52,374 nt of DNA from Nonomuraea antri (GCF_013283785.1 NZ_JABCPZ010000053.1:1-52374); one strand, 5' to 3'; numbered from the stretch's first letter, positions 1 to 8,479 are shown. Notes: generated by a model from the letters alone, not told the origin. Numbers and translations are program-made.

Positions 1-328
1 CCCCCTGCACGGTACGCCCCGCCACCACCGACACCTCGCCGGCCGCCAGCGCCGTCAGCACCGAGCCGAGCGCGAACGCGGCCAGGCAGGCGTGGATCAG
101 CGGCCGCCGCCCGTAACGGTCGGACAGCTGGCCGAGCAGCGGCATCGCGGCCACGTACCCCAGCAGGAACCCGGTGACGATCGGGGTGGCCCGCTCCAGG
201 TGGTTCAGCGGCACGCCGACGTCCTCGGCGATGGAGATCAGCACGGTGACGACCACGTACGCGTCGAGCGCGGCCAGCAGCACCACCGCGCCCGCGGCGC
301 CGAGCGCGATCCGGCGGGCGGGCCTCAT
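1..328 (-). CDS. P55-like MFS exporter, N-terminal part (cut by window edge)
   Basis: About 109 residues of a major facilitator superfamily transporter are present; the rest lies beyond the left edge. The start ATG at 328 follows a purine-rich GGATGAGG about 8 bases upstream and lies 10 bases after the lipoprotein stop, so the two genes form an operon. Membrane segment 1 contains [10 protein letters not shown] and the loop 2-3 motif A reads [12 protein letters not shown]. From memory this N-terminus closely resembles mycobacterial P55 (Rv1410c), whose gene also follows lprG; P55 works with LprG to move triacylated lipids to the envelope. The same role here is inferred from the family and the gene order. 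Confidence 0.85.
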   Translation of the reverse strand, partial: MRPARRIALGAAGAVVLLAALDAYVVVTVLISIAEDVGVPLNHLERATPIVTGFLLGYVAAMPLLGQLSDRYGRRPLIHACLAAFALGSVLTALAAGEVSVVAGRTVQG

Positions 329-338
329 CGGGTCTGCC

Positions 339-995
339 TCATCCGGCCGGCGGAGGCGTGATCGTGATCACCGCGTCGTAGTCGCTGAACGACACCGTCA
401 CCGAGCCGTCCTGCAGCGGCAGGGTCGCCTTGGTCAGCCGGCCACTGGCCTTGTCGATCCAGATCTTGCCGTTCACGCCCTGCGTGACCCCCGGGATGAT
501 CTTCCCGAGCACTTCGCCGGAGAACGTGGTCGCCACCCGGTACGCGCCGCCCTCCTCGCCTTCCACGATCGGGTCGGTGGCCGTTTCGAGCAGCCTGGCG
601 ATGCCCTTGGTCGGCTCCAGGATCACCGACGGGTCGTAGATCTGCGCGAGCTGAGCCCGGCTCATCGTCTGGTAGCCGCCGGTCGGGCCCTTGAAGTGCA
701 CGGCGTCGCCGACCAGGACGAAGTTGATCTCCTGGAGGTTGCCGAGGATGTCCAGCGAGATCGACCCGTCGGCGTCGCCGGCCGCGGTCAGCCGTCCGTC
801 GGCCTTCTTGACCTGCACCTTGGGCTTGCCCTCGGTGCTGATCGCGAACGACGCCGACTTGACGGTCTTCATCGCCGCGGCGGACTTCTTCATCAGGTCG
901 GGCCCGGCGGGCAGCTCCGCCCCGCCCGACGAGCACGCCGCCCCCAGCGTGAGCACGGCGGCGATCAGCGAGACGATCAGCAGCTTTCGACGCAT
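339..995 (-). CDS. lprG: LprG/LppX-family lipid-carrying lipoprotein
   Basis: A 218-residue exported lipoprotein. The N-terminus has basic MRRK, a hydrophobic stretch and the lipobox-like LGAAC, with lipidation expected at Cys21. The mature part begins with the family pattern of LppX/LprA/LprF/LprG ([18 protein letters not shown]), and sheet-rich segments run to the end. Members bind triacylated glycolipids or triacylglycerol in a deep hydrophobic cavity and hand them to export machinery. The P55-like exporter gene follows 10 bases downstream, matching the lprG-p55 pair of mycobacteria. The MarR gene lies 60 bases upstream on the same strand, with a short inverted repeat (AACCG-GTAT-CGGTT, 1037-1050) in the gap. 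Confidence 0.88.
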   Translation of the reverse strand: MRRKLLIVSLIAAVLTLGAACSSGGAELPAGPDLMKKSAAAMKTVKSASFAISTEGKPKVQVKKADGRLTAAGDADGSISLDILGNLQEINFVLVGDAVHFKGPTGGYQTMSRAQLAQIYDPSVILEPTKGIARLLETATDPIVEGEEGGAYRVATTFSGEVLGKIIPGVTQGVNGKIWIDKASGRLTKATLPLQDGSVTVSFSDYDAVITITPPPAG

Positions 996-1055
996 GAGCG
1001 GATCGTAGCGAGCGCCGGGGAACGCCGGTGAGCCGTAACCGGTATCGGTTGGATG

Positions 1056-1514
1056 TCAGCGCAACTTCTTCAGGTGATCGACGATCGGCCCGAAGGCCGT
1101 CTCCAGCGCGTCGAGCTGGTCGTCGGTCAGCCGGTCGACGAAGTGCTCGCGCACGCTCGCCACGTGGAACGGCGCCACCCGCTGGATCGTCGCCCAGCCG
1201 TCGTCGGTCAGCACGGCGAACGTGCCGCGCCGGTCGTCGCGGCAGTCTTCCCGGGTGACCAGGCCCTTGGCCTCCATCCGGGAGATCTGGTGCGAGAGCC
1301 GGCTGCGTGACTGGATCGTGGCGTCGGCCAGGTCGCTCATGCGCATGCGGCGATCCGGGCTCTCGGAGAGGTTCACCAGGATCTCGTAGTCGTTCAACGA
1401 CAACGCGTGCTCCTGCAACTCGCGGTCGAGCCGGTGCATGAGGAGCTTGTGCAGCGCGAGATGCGTGCGCCAGGCACGCTGCTCAGAGGGAGAAAGCCAG
1501 CGGGGCGCGCTCAT
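1056..1514 (-). CDS. MarR-family transcriptional regulator
   Basis: 152 residues, the usual MarR length. A winged helix occupies roughly residues 45-110: a recognition helix around SRSRLSHQISRMEAKGLV, then the wing DCRDDRRGTFAVLTDDG. Helical dimerisation ends flank it. The start at 1514 was chosen because a TAGATT -10 hexamer (1522-1527) lies 7 bases before the ATG, which fits a leaderless transcript; a long upstream open-frame extension is a shadow of the divergent transporter. It lies head-to-head with the CDF transporter and upstream of lprG, so it may control either; the ligand is unknown. Confidence 0.9.
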   Translation of the reverse strand: MSAPRWLSPSEQRAWRTHLALHKLLMHRLDRELQEHALSLNDYEILVNLSESPDRRMRMSDLADATIQSRSRLSHQISRMEAKGLVTREDCRDDRRGTFAVLTDDGWATIQRVAPFHVASVREHFVDRLTDDQLDALETAFGPIVDHLKKLR

Positions 1515-1521
1515 GATCTCC

Positions 1522-1540
1522 AATCTAGCGCACGTAAGGT
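1522..1540. promoter_or_regulatory. Divergent leaderless promoters of MarR gene and CDF gene
   Basis: Two -10 type hexamers lie back to back. TAGATT on the minus strand (1522-1527) ends 7 bases before the MarR ATG at 1514. TAAGGT on the plus strand (1535-1540) ends 7 bases before the CDF ATG at 1548. TANNNT placed 6-7 bases before a start codon is the signature of leaderless transcripts in actinobacteria. No convincing -35 boxes are visible. Confidence 0.5.
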
Positions 1541-1547
1541 CGTGGTC

Positions 1548-2480
1548 ATGGGGGAGAAGTCGGGGGAGAGCCTGGGCACGGTGCTCGTGGCCGGCGGGGC
1601 GAACCTCACCATCGCGCTGGCCAAGCTCGTGGCCGGGTTGATCAGCGGTTCCGCGGCCATGCTCGCCGAGGCCGCGCACTCGGCCGCGGACACCGTGACC
1701 GAATTGCTGCTGCTGGTGTCGGTACGCCGCGCGGGCAAACCGCCGGACCGGCGCCACCCGTTCGGCTACGGCAAGGCCGGGTTCTTCTGGGCGATGATGG
1801 CCGCCGTCGCCACGCTGGTGGGCGGGGCCGGGTTCTCCATCACGCACGGCCTGCACGAGATCAGCCACGGCGAGGAGCTGTCGAACCTCACCCCGTCGTA
1901 CATCGTGCTGGCGGTGTCGTTCGTGATCGAGGCGATCTCGTTCATGAAGGCGTTGTCGCAGCTGCGCGGCGCGGCCAGGAAACACCAGGTCTCGCCGGTG
2001 CGGCTGATGCGCGTCACCTCCGACACCGCGCTCAAGGCGGTGCTGTTCGAGGACGCCGCCGCGCTGGTCGGCCTGGTGATCGCGGCCACCGGCCTGCTCG
2101 GCTCGCAGCTCACCGGCTCCGCGCTGTGGGACGGCGCGGCCTCCATCGCCATCGGCGTGCTGCTGCTGGCCGTCGCGCTGAGCCTGATCGCCTCGAACCT
2201 GTCGCTGCTCATCGGCCAGGCCGCGCCCCGCCAGGTGGAGAACGGCATCCGCGCCGTCCTCATCGCCCAGCCCGAGGTGGAGGACGTGGTGGAACTGCTC
2301 ACCATGTTCATCGGCCCGGCCGACCTCATGGTCGCCGCCAAGATCGACTTCAGGGACGAGGCCACCGCGGCCGGCGTCGAGATCGCCTGCGACGAGGTGG
2401 ACCGCCGGCTCCGGCAGCGCTTCCCCAGCGTCGGCATGGTCTTCCTGGACCCCACGCCGACCCGCCACCGCCCGAGATGA
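1548..2480 (+). CDS. Cation diffusion facilitator (CDF) metal efflux transporter
   Basis: 310 residues, normal for the family. The N-terminal membrane domain carries the CDF metal-site pattern HSAAD (residues 44-48) in segment 2, the loop motif HPFGYG (70-75) and a second helix-borne acidic motif in LFEDAAALVGL. The final ~90 residues form the cytoplasmic domain typical of Zn2+/Fe2+/Co2+ exporters (EVEDVVELLTMFIGP). These proteins exchange cytoplasmic divalent metal for protons. ATG 1548 was chosen because TAAGGT lies 7 bases upstream; GTG 1542 is possible. The gene is divergent from the MarR regulator, which may control it. Metal specificity cannot be read from the sequence. Confidence 0.9.
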   Translation: MGEKSGESLGTVLVAGGANLTIALAKLVAGLISGSAAMLAEAAHSAADTVTELLLLVSVRRAGKPPDRRHPFGYGKAGFFWAMMAAVATLVGGAGFSITHGLHEISHGEELSNLTPSYIVLAVSFVIEAISFMKALSQLRGAARKHQVSPVRLMRVTSDTALKAVLFEDAAALVGLVIAATGLLGSQLTGSALWDGAASIAIGVLLLAVALSLIASNLSLLIGQAAPRQVENGIRAVLIAQPEVEDVVELLTMFIGPADLMVAAKIDFRDEATAAGVEIACDEVDRRLRQRFPSVGMVFLDPTPTRHRPR

Positions 2481-2486
2481 CCTGGT

Positions 2487-2663
2487 CTAACTGAACTCCA
2501 TCACCACGGCCAGGCCCACGACGTGCATGAGGACCACGGCGACGATCAGCGAGACGAACACGAACTTGGCCGGCCCGTGCTCGAACGTCTTGCCCTCCTC
2601 GAGCGGACGACGTTTGGCCATACGGTCCGCGATGCGCTCTTCGATGGGTTTGCGGTGGAACAT
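2487..2663 (-). CDS. Small single-pass membrane protein, 58 residues
   Basis: A short open frame that reads well as a protein: a basic N-terminus (MFHRKPIEERIADRMAKRRP), a short acidic/glycine stretch, then one transmembrane helix (FVFVSLIVAVVLMHVVGLAVVM, about residues 34-55) ending in EFS. Topology is probably N-in. It starts 5 bases after the stop of the phosphopantetheinyl transferase gene and is probably the last gene of the mce transcript. No function is recognised. The convergent CDF gene ends only 6 bases away. Confidence 0.7.
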   Translation of the reverse strand: MFHRKPIEERIADRMAKRRPLEEGKTFEHGPAKFVFVSLIVAVVLMHVVGLAVVMEFS

Positions 2664-2667
2664 GCCC

Positions 2668-3279
2668 TCAAGCGTAGTGCGGAATGGGCCGCCTGCTCGC
2701 CCGGGAGTCCGTGACGACCGCCACCATGACGCCCGGCTCCGCCCGCCACTCCAGCAGGTGCAGGCCGTCGAGAACGAGGTCGGCCGCGCCCATCGCGTCG
2801 AGCGTCAGCTCGCCCCGCTTGATCATCGCCTCCTTGCGGGTCCAGAACCTGATCAGGTCCTCGGGGCCGGTGACCTCGGCCCGCTCGGCCGCCGTCAGCA
2901 CCCGCTCGGCCAGCGCCGCGTCGACCGGGCCCGAACCCACCCGCTCGGCGTCGACGCCGACCTTGCCGGGACCGGCCGCCGCGCACACGTAACCGCGCGT
3001 GTGGCTGAAACTCACCCCCAGCTCCGGGGCCTCCGCCAGGTACGGCACGCCGTGACCGGGGCCGTGCACCGGGCAGCGCTGCAACAGCGTCAGCTCCCGC
3101 GGCGGCTTGCCGAGCACCTCGCCCGCGCACATGCGGATCAGCAGGTGAGCGGCGACGAACGCCGCGCGGTCGGCCTCGAACCTGAACCTGGCCGCCCGCT
3201 CACGCTCCACCTCGGTCAGCCACGCGAGCGGCGCGCGCACCTCATCGGGCCGGCCGCCCATGGCCACGGACTCGATCAT
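2668..3279 (-). CDS. 4'-phosphopantetheinyl transferase, Sfp type
   Basis: 203 residues from ATG 3279. It transfers the phosphopantetheine arm of CoA to a serine of a carrier protein, activating fatty-acid, polyketide or peptide synthases. Key family motifs are visible: GVDAER (108-113, Mg2+ site) and FWTRKEAMIK (145-154, the W-x-x-KE-A-x-x-K box), with an upstream SFSHTRGY segment. AAGGAG lies just before the start, which overlaps the end of the Mce-associated gene; a GTG one codon earlier is possible. Its place at the 3' end of the mce operon is unusual and suggests co-expression; the carrier-protein partner is not in the window. Confidence 0.9.
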   Translation of the reverse strand: MIESVAMGGRPDEVRAPLAWLTEVERERAARFRFEADRAAFVAAHLLIRMCAGEVLGKPPRELTLLQRCPVHGPGHGVPYLAEAPELGVSFSHTRGYVCAAAGPGKVGVDAERVGSGPVDAALAERVLTAAERAEVTGPEDLIRFWTRKEAMIKRGELTLDAMGAADLVLDGLHLLEWRAEPGVMVAVVTDSRASRRPIPHYA

Positions 3280-4031
3280 CACTCCTTCTTTTTACCGGTG
3301 CTTTCCCCCGAGGACGAGTCGAGCGGGGTGCCGTCCAGCTTGTACTGCTCGTCCTTGGCCACGCCGAGCGTCGTGACGTCCTTGACCTTCCAGACGCCCT
3401 TCTCCTTCACCAGCGTGATCTTCAGGTGGGAGTCCTTGACCGAGCGGATCGCCTCGGCGGTGTTCACCTGCTGGTCGGCCACCACGATGGCGTGGGCCAG
3501 GCCCTCGTCCACGTCGGCCACGTACACCTCGCGCACCGTGGTCTTGGCCACCGCCTTCAGCTTGACGATGACCTGCGTCATCACGCCGCCGAACGCCTCG
3601 TCGTAGGTGGCCAGGAAGTCGCCGGTGGCCTGGGCGGCCATGGTGGACCTGGTGGCCTGCAGGTTCTGGTAGTCGTAGCTGAGCAGCGTGGTGGCGAAGG
3701 CGCCGGCCGCGCCCGCCACCTCCAGGCGCGCGGTCCGCTCGGCCTCCAGCCTGGCCAGGGCGTCCTGGCTGCGGCTCGCCGAGACCCACTGCAGGACGGC
3801 CGTCGCGGCGACGGCCGTGACCAGCATCGCCGCGAGCGCCCCGAGCAGCCGGGCCCGCGTGAACCCCGCCTTACCCGCAGGCGTCCCCTCATCGGTGGCG
3901 GCCTCGGCCTGCTCGGGGGCGGCCGGCTCTTCGGCGGTCTCCTCTTCCACGGCCGGCTCTTCGGCGGTCTCCTCTTCCGCGTCCTGCTCGGTCTCGGTGG
4001 TCTCGTCTGCGAGGTCCTGCTTGGGGGTCAT
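3279..4031 (-). CDS. Mce-associated membrane protein
   Basis: 250 residues. The first ~55 are a strongly acidic cytoplasmic tail with EETAEEPA repeats, followed by one transmembrane helix (about 60-82, LLGALAAMLVTAVAATAVLQWV region). The outer domain of ~165 residues has the pattern of Mce-associated (Mas/OmamA-like) proteins, which resemble a VirB8/NTF2-like fold and stabilise Mce complexes in mycobacteria. The lysine-rich end is STGKKKE. The start overlaps the mceF stop by four bases (ATGA), so translation is coupled to the Mce genes. Confidence 0.85.
   Translation of the reverse strand: MTPKQDLADETTETEQDAEEETAEEPAVEEETAEEPAAPEQAEAATDEGTPAGKAGFTRARLLGALAAMLVTAVAATAVLQWVSASRSQDALARLEAERTARLEVAGAAGAFATTLLSYDYQNLQATRSTMAAQATGDFLATYDEAFGGVMTQVIVKLKAVAKTTVREVYVADVDEGLAHAIVVADQQVNTAEAIRSVKDSHLKITLVKEKGVWKVKDVTTLGVAKDEQYKLDGTPLDSSSGESTGKKKE
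3921..3978 (-). repeat. Direct repeat encoding acidic EETAEEPA units
   Basis: Two nearly perfect copies of a 28-30 base unit (3921-3950 and 3951-3978) lie in the N-terminal tail of the Mce-associated protein. They encode repeated glutamate-rich segments. This is probably a slippage-prone in-frame duplication. Confidence 0.8.
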
Positions 4032-5386
4032 GCGTTCTCCTCACGGCGGCGGGCGGCCCGGCCCACCGCGATCCAGCCCACGATGCCACCGCCGGCCACC
4101 ACCGCGAGGAAGATCGCGATGACGAGCGGCGTGGCGTTCAGCGGGGTACGGGACGCGGCGCTGGTGGCGGCCACGCCGCTGGGCTCGTCGGCGGGCAGGT
4201 CCGACGGCTCGGACCCGGCCTGCTTGGTGGCCTTCTTCGCCGGTGCGGCCGGCTGCTCGGCGGCCTGCTCAGCCGGCCCGGAAGTATCACGGTCGTCGGC
4301 CCGTCGATCGGCGACGTCCTCCGCGTCCCGGGCGGCCCGGGCGGCCGGCGGGCAGGAGCGCGGCCGGGGCACCCCGGGCGGCCCGACCGCGTCCGCGTAC
4401 TCCAGCGCCGGCGTCGGCCCGCCCGGCACGCTGAAGATGAACGACGCCTTGCCGTACACCGTGTCGCCCCGCCTGTCGCTGATGTCGTCGGCCAGGGTCA
4501 GCGCGGTCGGCACCACGCTCAGCAGGTGGTTGACGTTGCGCTGGGTCTCCGGCGAGAACACCGGCCGGTGCGGCAGCCCGGCCGCGGTGAGCAGGCACGA
4601 GAACCCCGGCCTGGCCTTCTTCAGCGCCGCGTCGAGCTGCGCGAACACGCCGGGCCCCTGGTCGAGGAAGGCGTTCAGGTCCGCGCGGGAGGCCCGCAGC
4701 GAGCCGGTGACCGTGCTGAGGTCGGTGATGCCCGCGGCCAGCTGGTCCTTCCTGCCCGCCAGCGTGTGGGTCAGCTCGGTGAGCTGCACAGACAGCTCGT
4801 CCAGCACCTCCGCGTTCTCCGCCAGCGTGCCGGTCAGGTCGTGCGCGTCGTCGATGATGCCCTTGATGGACGGCGCCCGGCCCTCCAGCGCCACCGCCAG
4901 CTCATGGGTGATCGTCTTGGCGTCCCCCGGCGGCACCGCGTTGAGCAGCTTGCCCACGCCGTCGAACAGCTTCTTGTAGTCGAGCGGCACGGTGGTCCTG
5001 GCCAGCGGGATCGTGTCGCCGGGGGCGAGCTGCGGCCCGCGCACGCCGGTGGCGGGCGGCGACAGCTCCACGTACGGCTCCCCGATCGCCGACTTGCGCC
5101 GCACCTCGGCCGTGCTGCCCTTGGGCAGCCTGACCTCCCTGTCGATGTCCAGCCCCACCACGATCCTGCCGGGCGCCAGCCGCACGTCGCCGATCTTGCC
5201 CACCCGCACGCCCAGGTAGGCCACGTCGAAGCCGCGCAGCAGCCCGGGGGAGGAGGTGAACTCGGCCGAGACCCGGTACGGCCGCTCGATCGCGTCGAGC
5301 TTGATGATCGTGCTGAACGCCCACACGGTCATCACCACGCCCAGGACGACGAAGAAGCCCAGGTTCAGGTAGATGCGGCTCTTCAT
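4028..5386 (-). CDS. mceF: MceF-like substrate-binding protein with extra C-terminal membrane anchor
   Basis: 452 residues, last MCE protein of the operon. An N-terminal helix (about 8-30) anchors it. The MCE/MlaD domain follows (about 40-120, with YLGVRVGKIGDVRL and AEVRRKSAIGEPYVEL), then a long helical tunnel-forming region. The final ~100 residues are unusual: a proline/alanine/lysine-rich spacer and a second hydrophobic helix (NATPLVIAIFLAVVAGGGIV) ending in RRREENA, so this copy should be anchored at both ends. ATG 5386 overlaps the mceE stop (ATGA), and the same overlap links it to the downstream gene. MCE proteins line the lipid path of the importer energised through YrbE. Confidence 0.9.
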   Translation of the reverse strand: MKSRIYLNLGFFVVLGVVMTVWAFSTIIKLDAIERPYRVSAEFTSSPGLLRGFDVAYLGVRVGKIGDVRLAPGRIVVGLDIDREVRLPKGSTAEVRRKSAIGEPYVELSPPATGVRGPQLAPGDTIPLARTTVPLDYKKLFDGVGKLLNAVPPGDAKTITHELAVALEGRAPSIKGIIDDAHDLTGTLAENAEVLDELSVQLTELTHTLAGRKDQLAAGITDLSTVTGSLRASRADLNAFLDQGPGVFAQLDAALKKARPGFSCLLTAAGLPHRPVFSPETQRNVNHLLSVVPTALTLADDISDRRGDTVYGKASFIFSVPGGPTPALEYADAVGPPGVPRPRSCPPAARAARDAEDVADRRADDRDTSGPAEQAAEQPAAPAKKATKQAGSEPSDLPADEPSGVAATSAASRTPLNATPLVIAIFLAVVAGGGIVGWIAVGRAARRREENA

Positions 5387-6417
5387 AGCGGCGGCTCCCA
5401 GAGCAGGCGGAAGTCGTCCAGGAGCTTCGGCGGGCCCTGGCCCGTCTTGGGCGGCGTGTTCGGGATGACGCCCTTGTTCTTCGGCAGCAGCAGCCCCTTC
5501 AGCCAGACGTAGATCAGCACCTGGCCGTTGACCGTGATCGGCGGCGCGTCGATGAACTTCTGGATCTTCGCGATCAGCGCCTGCAGGTCGTCCTTGCCGC
5601 GCAGCATCGACGAGGTGATGCCGTTCAGCTCGCGCATGAGCGTGCGCAGCCGGGCCGCGTGGCGCGGGTAGACGGTCAGGTTGGCCTCCTTGGCCAGCTT
5701 CGTCAGCGCCACGATGGCCTTCTTGACGTGCTTGCGCCCGTGGTTGATCCGCGCGGTGGCCGCGGCCAGCGTGCCGGGCAGCCGGTCCAGCTCCTTGGTG
5801 CCCTTGGCCAGGTCGTCGCCCAGGTCGGCGAGCGCGTCGATGGTGACGGCCAGGTCCCTGCGGGCGGCTGCGTAGGCGTCGGTGACCTCGGCGGTGCGCT
5901 TGATGAGCAGGTTGACGTCGTCGCCCTTGCCGCCGAAACCGGTCGCGGCGGCGTCCAGGATGGCGTTGACGTCCTGCGCGCCGAGCGCCTCGATCAGCGG
6001 CCCGGCCTTCTCGGTGACCTGCTCGATGTCCGGCTCGACGGACGTCTTCGCGATGGTGGCGCCGTCCTTCAGGAACGGCCCGGTCGCCAGGTCCTTGCCG
6101 GCCGGGGGCGCGAGCTGCACGTAGTTCTCGCCCAGCACCGACGTCTTGGCCACGGTCGCGGTGCTGCCCTCGGGGATGCGGTGCCCGGACTCGATCGACA
6201 TCGTCACCTTCGCCCGGTAGCCGTCCAGCCGCACGTCGGTGACCGTGCCCACGCGGACGTCCGAGATCTGCACGCTGTGCCCCACGACCAGGCTCTGCAC
6301 GTCGTCGAAGGTGGCGCTGAGCGTCAGGTCGCCGCCGGTCGCCCCCAGCGTCTGGAGCGAGCAGGACGACGCCGCGAGCGCCAGCGCGAGCGCCCCGCAC
6401 GCGACCCGCGCCCTCAT
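5383..6417 (-). CDS. mceE: MceE-like lipoprotein of the lipid importer
   Basis: 344 residues. Signal peptide MRARVACGALALALAASSC has a lipobox (AASSC) with Cys19, matching the usual lipoprotein character of MceE (LprK) in mycobacteria. The MCE domain is at about 30-110 (VQISDVRVGTVTDVRL, TSVLGENYVQLAPP), followed by long helices. The C-terminal ~80 residues (VNGQVLIYVWLKGLLLPKN onward) are proline-rich at the end. ATG 6417 was chosen over an in-frame ATG 66 bases upstream because it gives the signal peptide and a 4-base overlap with mceD. Confidence 0.9.
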   Translation of the reverse strand: MRARVACGALALALAASSCSLQTLGATGGDLTLSATFDDVQSLVVGHSVQISDVRVGTVTDVRLDGYRAKVTMSIESGHRIPEGSTATVAKTSVLGENYVQLAPPAGKDLATGPFLKDGATIAKTSVEPDIEQVTEKAGPLIEALGAQDVNAILDAAATGFGGKGDDVNLLIKRTAEVTDAYAAARRDLAVTIDALADLGDDLAKGTKELDRLPGTLAAATARINHGRKHVKKAIVALTKLAKEANLTVYPRHAARLRTLMRELNGITSSMLRGKDDLQALIAKIQKFIDAPPITVNGQVLIYVWLKGLLLPKNKGVIPNTPPKTGQGPPKLLDDFRLLWEPPL

Positions 6418-7457
6418 CGCTTCTTCCCCTGCTGCTGAGAGGGCCGCTGGAAGGGGCAGTTGCTCAGCCCGGCGGGCAGGCACGGCACCGGGCCCAGGTT
6501 CAGCGCCTGGAACAGCGGGGTCAGCCAGGCCCTGGTCATCGCGTTGAGCACCACCCGGATCTTCAGCACGTGCTGCTCCCTGTCCCAGGAGTCGATGAGC
6601 ACGTCGGCGAAGTCGGCCGCGCCCTTGACCGCCAGCGCCATCGACTCGCTGTTGGCCCTGACGGTCAGCACCAGCTCGGCCAGCGTCCCGGCGGCCTGCG
6701 GCAGCCGCTCCGAGTACGCCTCGATGATCACGTCCCCGCGCCGGACGAAGTCCGCCATGCCGGAGATGAACCCGCGCAGCCGCTGCCGTTCCTCGGCCAG
6801 GATCGCGCTGGCCTCGGAGAAGGAGTCGATCGCCCGCGTCACCTGGCCCTGCCGCCTGTTCAGGCTGGTGGCCAGCTTGTTGAGGCCCTTGGCCAGGTCG
6901 ATGAGCTGCTGGTCCTGCTTGGCGAGGGTGTCGGTGAGCTCGGCGGTGTCGGCCAGCGCGTTGTTGATCGTCTTGCCCCGCCCCCTGACCCCGTCGGCCA
7001 GGTCGCCCGCCACCGAGCCCATCTTGTCGGCGTTGAGCGCGTCGGTCAGCTTGGTGAACGCGTCGAGCGCGTCGTCGATCTCCACCGGCAGGTCGGTACG
7101 CTCCAGCGGGATCGTCGCCCCCGGCTGGATCCGCTGGTCACCCGGTTTCCACGGCGGGTACAGCACCACGTTGCGCTCGCCGAGCGTGTTCTGCGGCGCC
7201 ACCACGGCCTTCACCCCGGCCGGCAGCGGCACCTCCCGGTCCACCAGCAGCTCGACCCTGACCCGGTCGCCCTCGATGCGGATGTCGCCCACGTACCCGG
7301 CGTCCAGGCCCATCACCTTCACCCGCGCCTCCTCGTACAGGGAGGGCGCCTTGGCGAAGATCGCCACCAGCGCGTACGGCCGCTCACCCAGCACCGAGCA
7401 CCCGCCGGAGGCCACGACCAGCACCGTGGCCATCAGGACCGCCAGAAGCCGTCTCAT
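6414..7457 (-). CDS. mceD: MceD-like protein, probable lipoprotein
   Basis: 347 residues. The N-terminus MRRLLAVLMATVLVVASGGC looks like a lipoprotein signal peptide, although the -3 serine of SGGC is not the common leucine. The MCE domain spans roughly 28-110 (KVMGLDAGYVGDIRI, PQNTLGERNVVLYPP), followed by a helical region. The end has the GPVPCLPAGLSNCPF two-cysteine segment also seen in MceB. A lipobox in the D position is not the usual mycobacterial arrangement, where only MceE is lipidated. ATGA overlaps join it to mceC and mceE. Confidence 0.87.
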   Translation of the reverse strand: MRRLLAVLMATVLVVASGGCSVLGERPYALVAIFAKAPSLYEEARVKVMGLDAGYVGDIRIEGDRVRVELLVDREVPLPAGVKAVVAPQNTLGERNVVLYPPWKPGDQRIQPGATIPLERTDLPVEIDDALDAFTKLTDALNADKMGSVAGDLADGVRGRGKTINNALADTAELTDTLAKQDQQLIDLAKGLNKLATSLNRRQGQVTRAIDSFSEASAILAEERQRLRGFISGMADFVRRGDVIIEAYSERLPQAAGTLAELVLTVRANSESMALAVKGAADFADVLIDSWDREQHVLKIRVVLNAMTRAWLTPLFQALNLGPVPCLPAGLSNCPFQRPSQQQGKKR

Positions 7458-8479
7458 CTGTCGTCCTTCCTGTCCTTGGCGATGGCGGCCAGCACCTCCG
7501 GGTTGATCGGGCCCAGGCCGGTGGCGATCGCCTCCAGCCACGGGCCCTGGCCGCCCATCGTGGACAGCCCGCGGAACGTCGGCCCGGCCCAGGCCAGCAG
7601 CGAGTTGAGGTCCTTGTCGCTGGCGCTGAGCCTGGAGGTGATGGCGGCGTTGTCGTCCAGCACCTGGACCAGGGACTTCTCGTGCTCGTTGATCAGCCTG
7701 GTGGTGCTCTGCACCAGGTCGCTGCCGTCGCCGAGCAGCGTGCGCAGCTCGTTCCTGCGGCTGCGCAGCTCGTCGAGCATGATCTCGATGGCGTCGATGA
7801 GCCGGCCGAGCTGTTCATCCTTCTTCTCCAGCACGTCCATGATCTTGGTGCCGTTGTCGAGGAGGCGCTGGAGCTGCGGCTCGCTCTCACTGATCGTGTC
7901 GGACAGGTCGCCGATGTTCTTCAGCAGCCTGGTGATGCGGCCGCGCTCGCTCGTGTCGATCTTGTCCAGTTCGGTCAGCAGGTCGTCCACGGCCTCGGTG
8001 TCGAGCTTCTGCACGAGCCTGGTGGCGTCCTTGATGGCGTCGTTGATCAGCGTGGGCACGCCGGTCCTGTCGATCGGGATGCGCCGCGCGCTCTCCGGGA
8101 GCTGGTCCAGGTACGGGGCGGCGACCGGGCCAGTGAGCTTGACGTACCGGCCGCCGAGCAGGTTCGACAGCGTGATGTCGGCCCGGGTGCCGCGGCCGAG
8201 CCGGACGTCGGAGTCGACCTTCCAGGTGACGATCACCTGGCCCTGCGCGTAGTCGGGCCGGACCTCGGTGACCTTGCCCACGCGCACCCCGGCCACCCGG
8301 ACGTCGTTGCCGGTGCGCAGCCCGCCGGAGTCGGCGAACACGCCGGAGACGTAGTATCCGCCTTCGAGCAGGCCCAGGTTGCCGACCAGGAACGTGGCCA
8401 CCAGCACGGTGCCGAGCACCGCCACCGACACCAGGCCGACGACGATCTTGTTGCGGTCGCGGAAGGACTTGAGCGCCAT
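7454..8479 (-). CDS. mceC: MceC-like substrate-binding protein
   Basis: 341 residues. One N-terminal anchor helix (about 13-35) precedes the MCE domain (about 40-120, VRVAGVRVGKVTEVRP and LSNLLGGRYVKLTG). A long predicted coiled-coil with many charged heptads follows (about 135-290). The glycine-rich end lacks the proline-rich tail found in some MceC proteins. ATG 8479 lies in a TGATG overlap with mceB; this start gives a normal anchor. It should assemble with the other five Mce proteins into the hetero-hexameric lipid conduit known from the mycobacterial Mce1 complex. Confidence 0.9.
   Translation of the reverse strand: MALKSFRDRNKIVVGLVSVAVLGTVLVATFLVGNLGLLEGGYYVSGVFADSGGLRTGNDVRVAGVRVGKVTEVRPDYAQGQVIVTWKVDSDVRLGRGTRADITLSNLLGGRYVKLTGPVAAPYLDQLPESARRIPIDRTGVPTLINDAIKDATRLVQKLDTEAVDDLLTELDKIDTSERGRITRLLKNIGDLSDTISESEPQLQRLLDNGTKIMDVLEKKDEQLGRLIDAIEIMLDELRSRRNELRTLLGDGSDLVQSTTRLINEHEKSLVQVLDDNAAITSRLSASDKDLNSLLAWAGPTFRGLSTMGGQGPWLEAIATGLGPINPEVLAAIAKDRKDDR

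Noticed and set aside
3426..4979. Long Ser/Arg-rich plus-strand frame
   Set aside because: Antisense to mceF and the Mce-associated gene, and of shadow composition.
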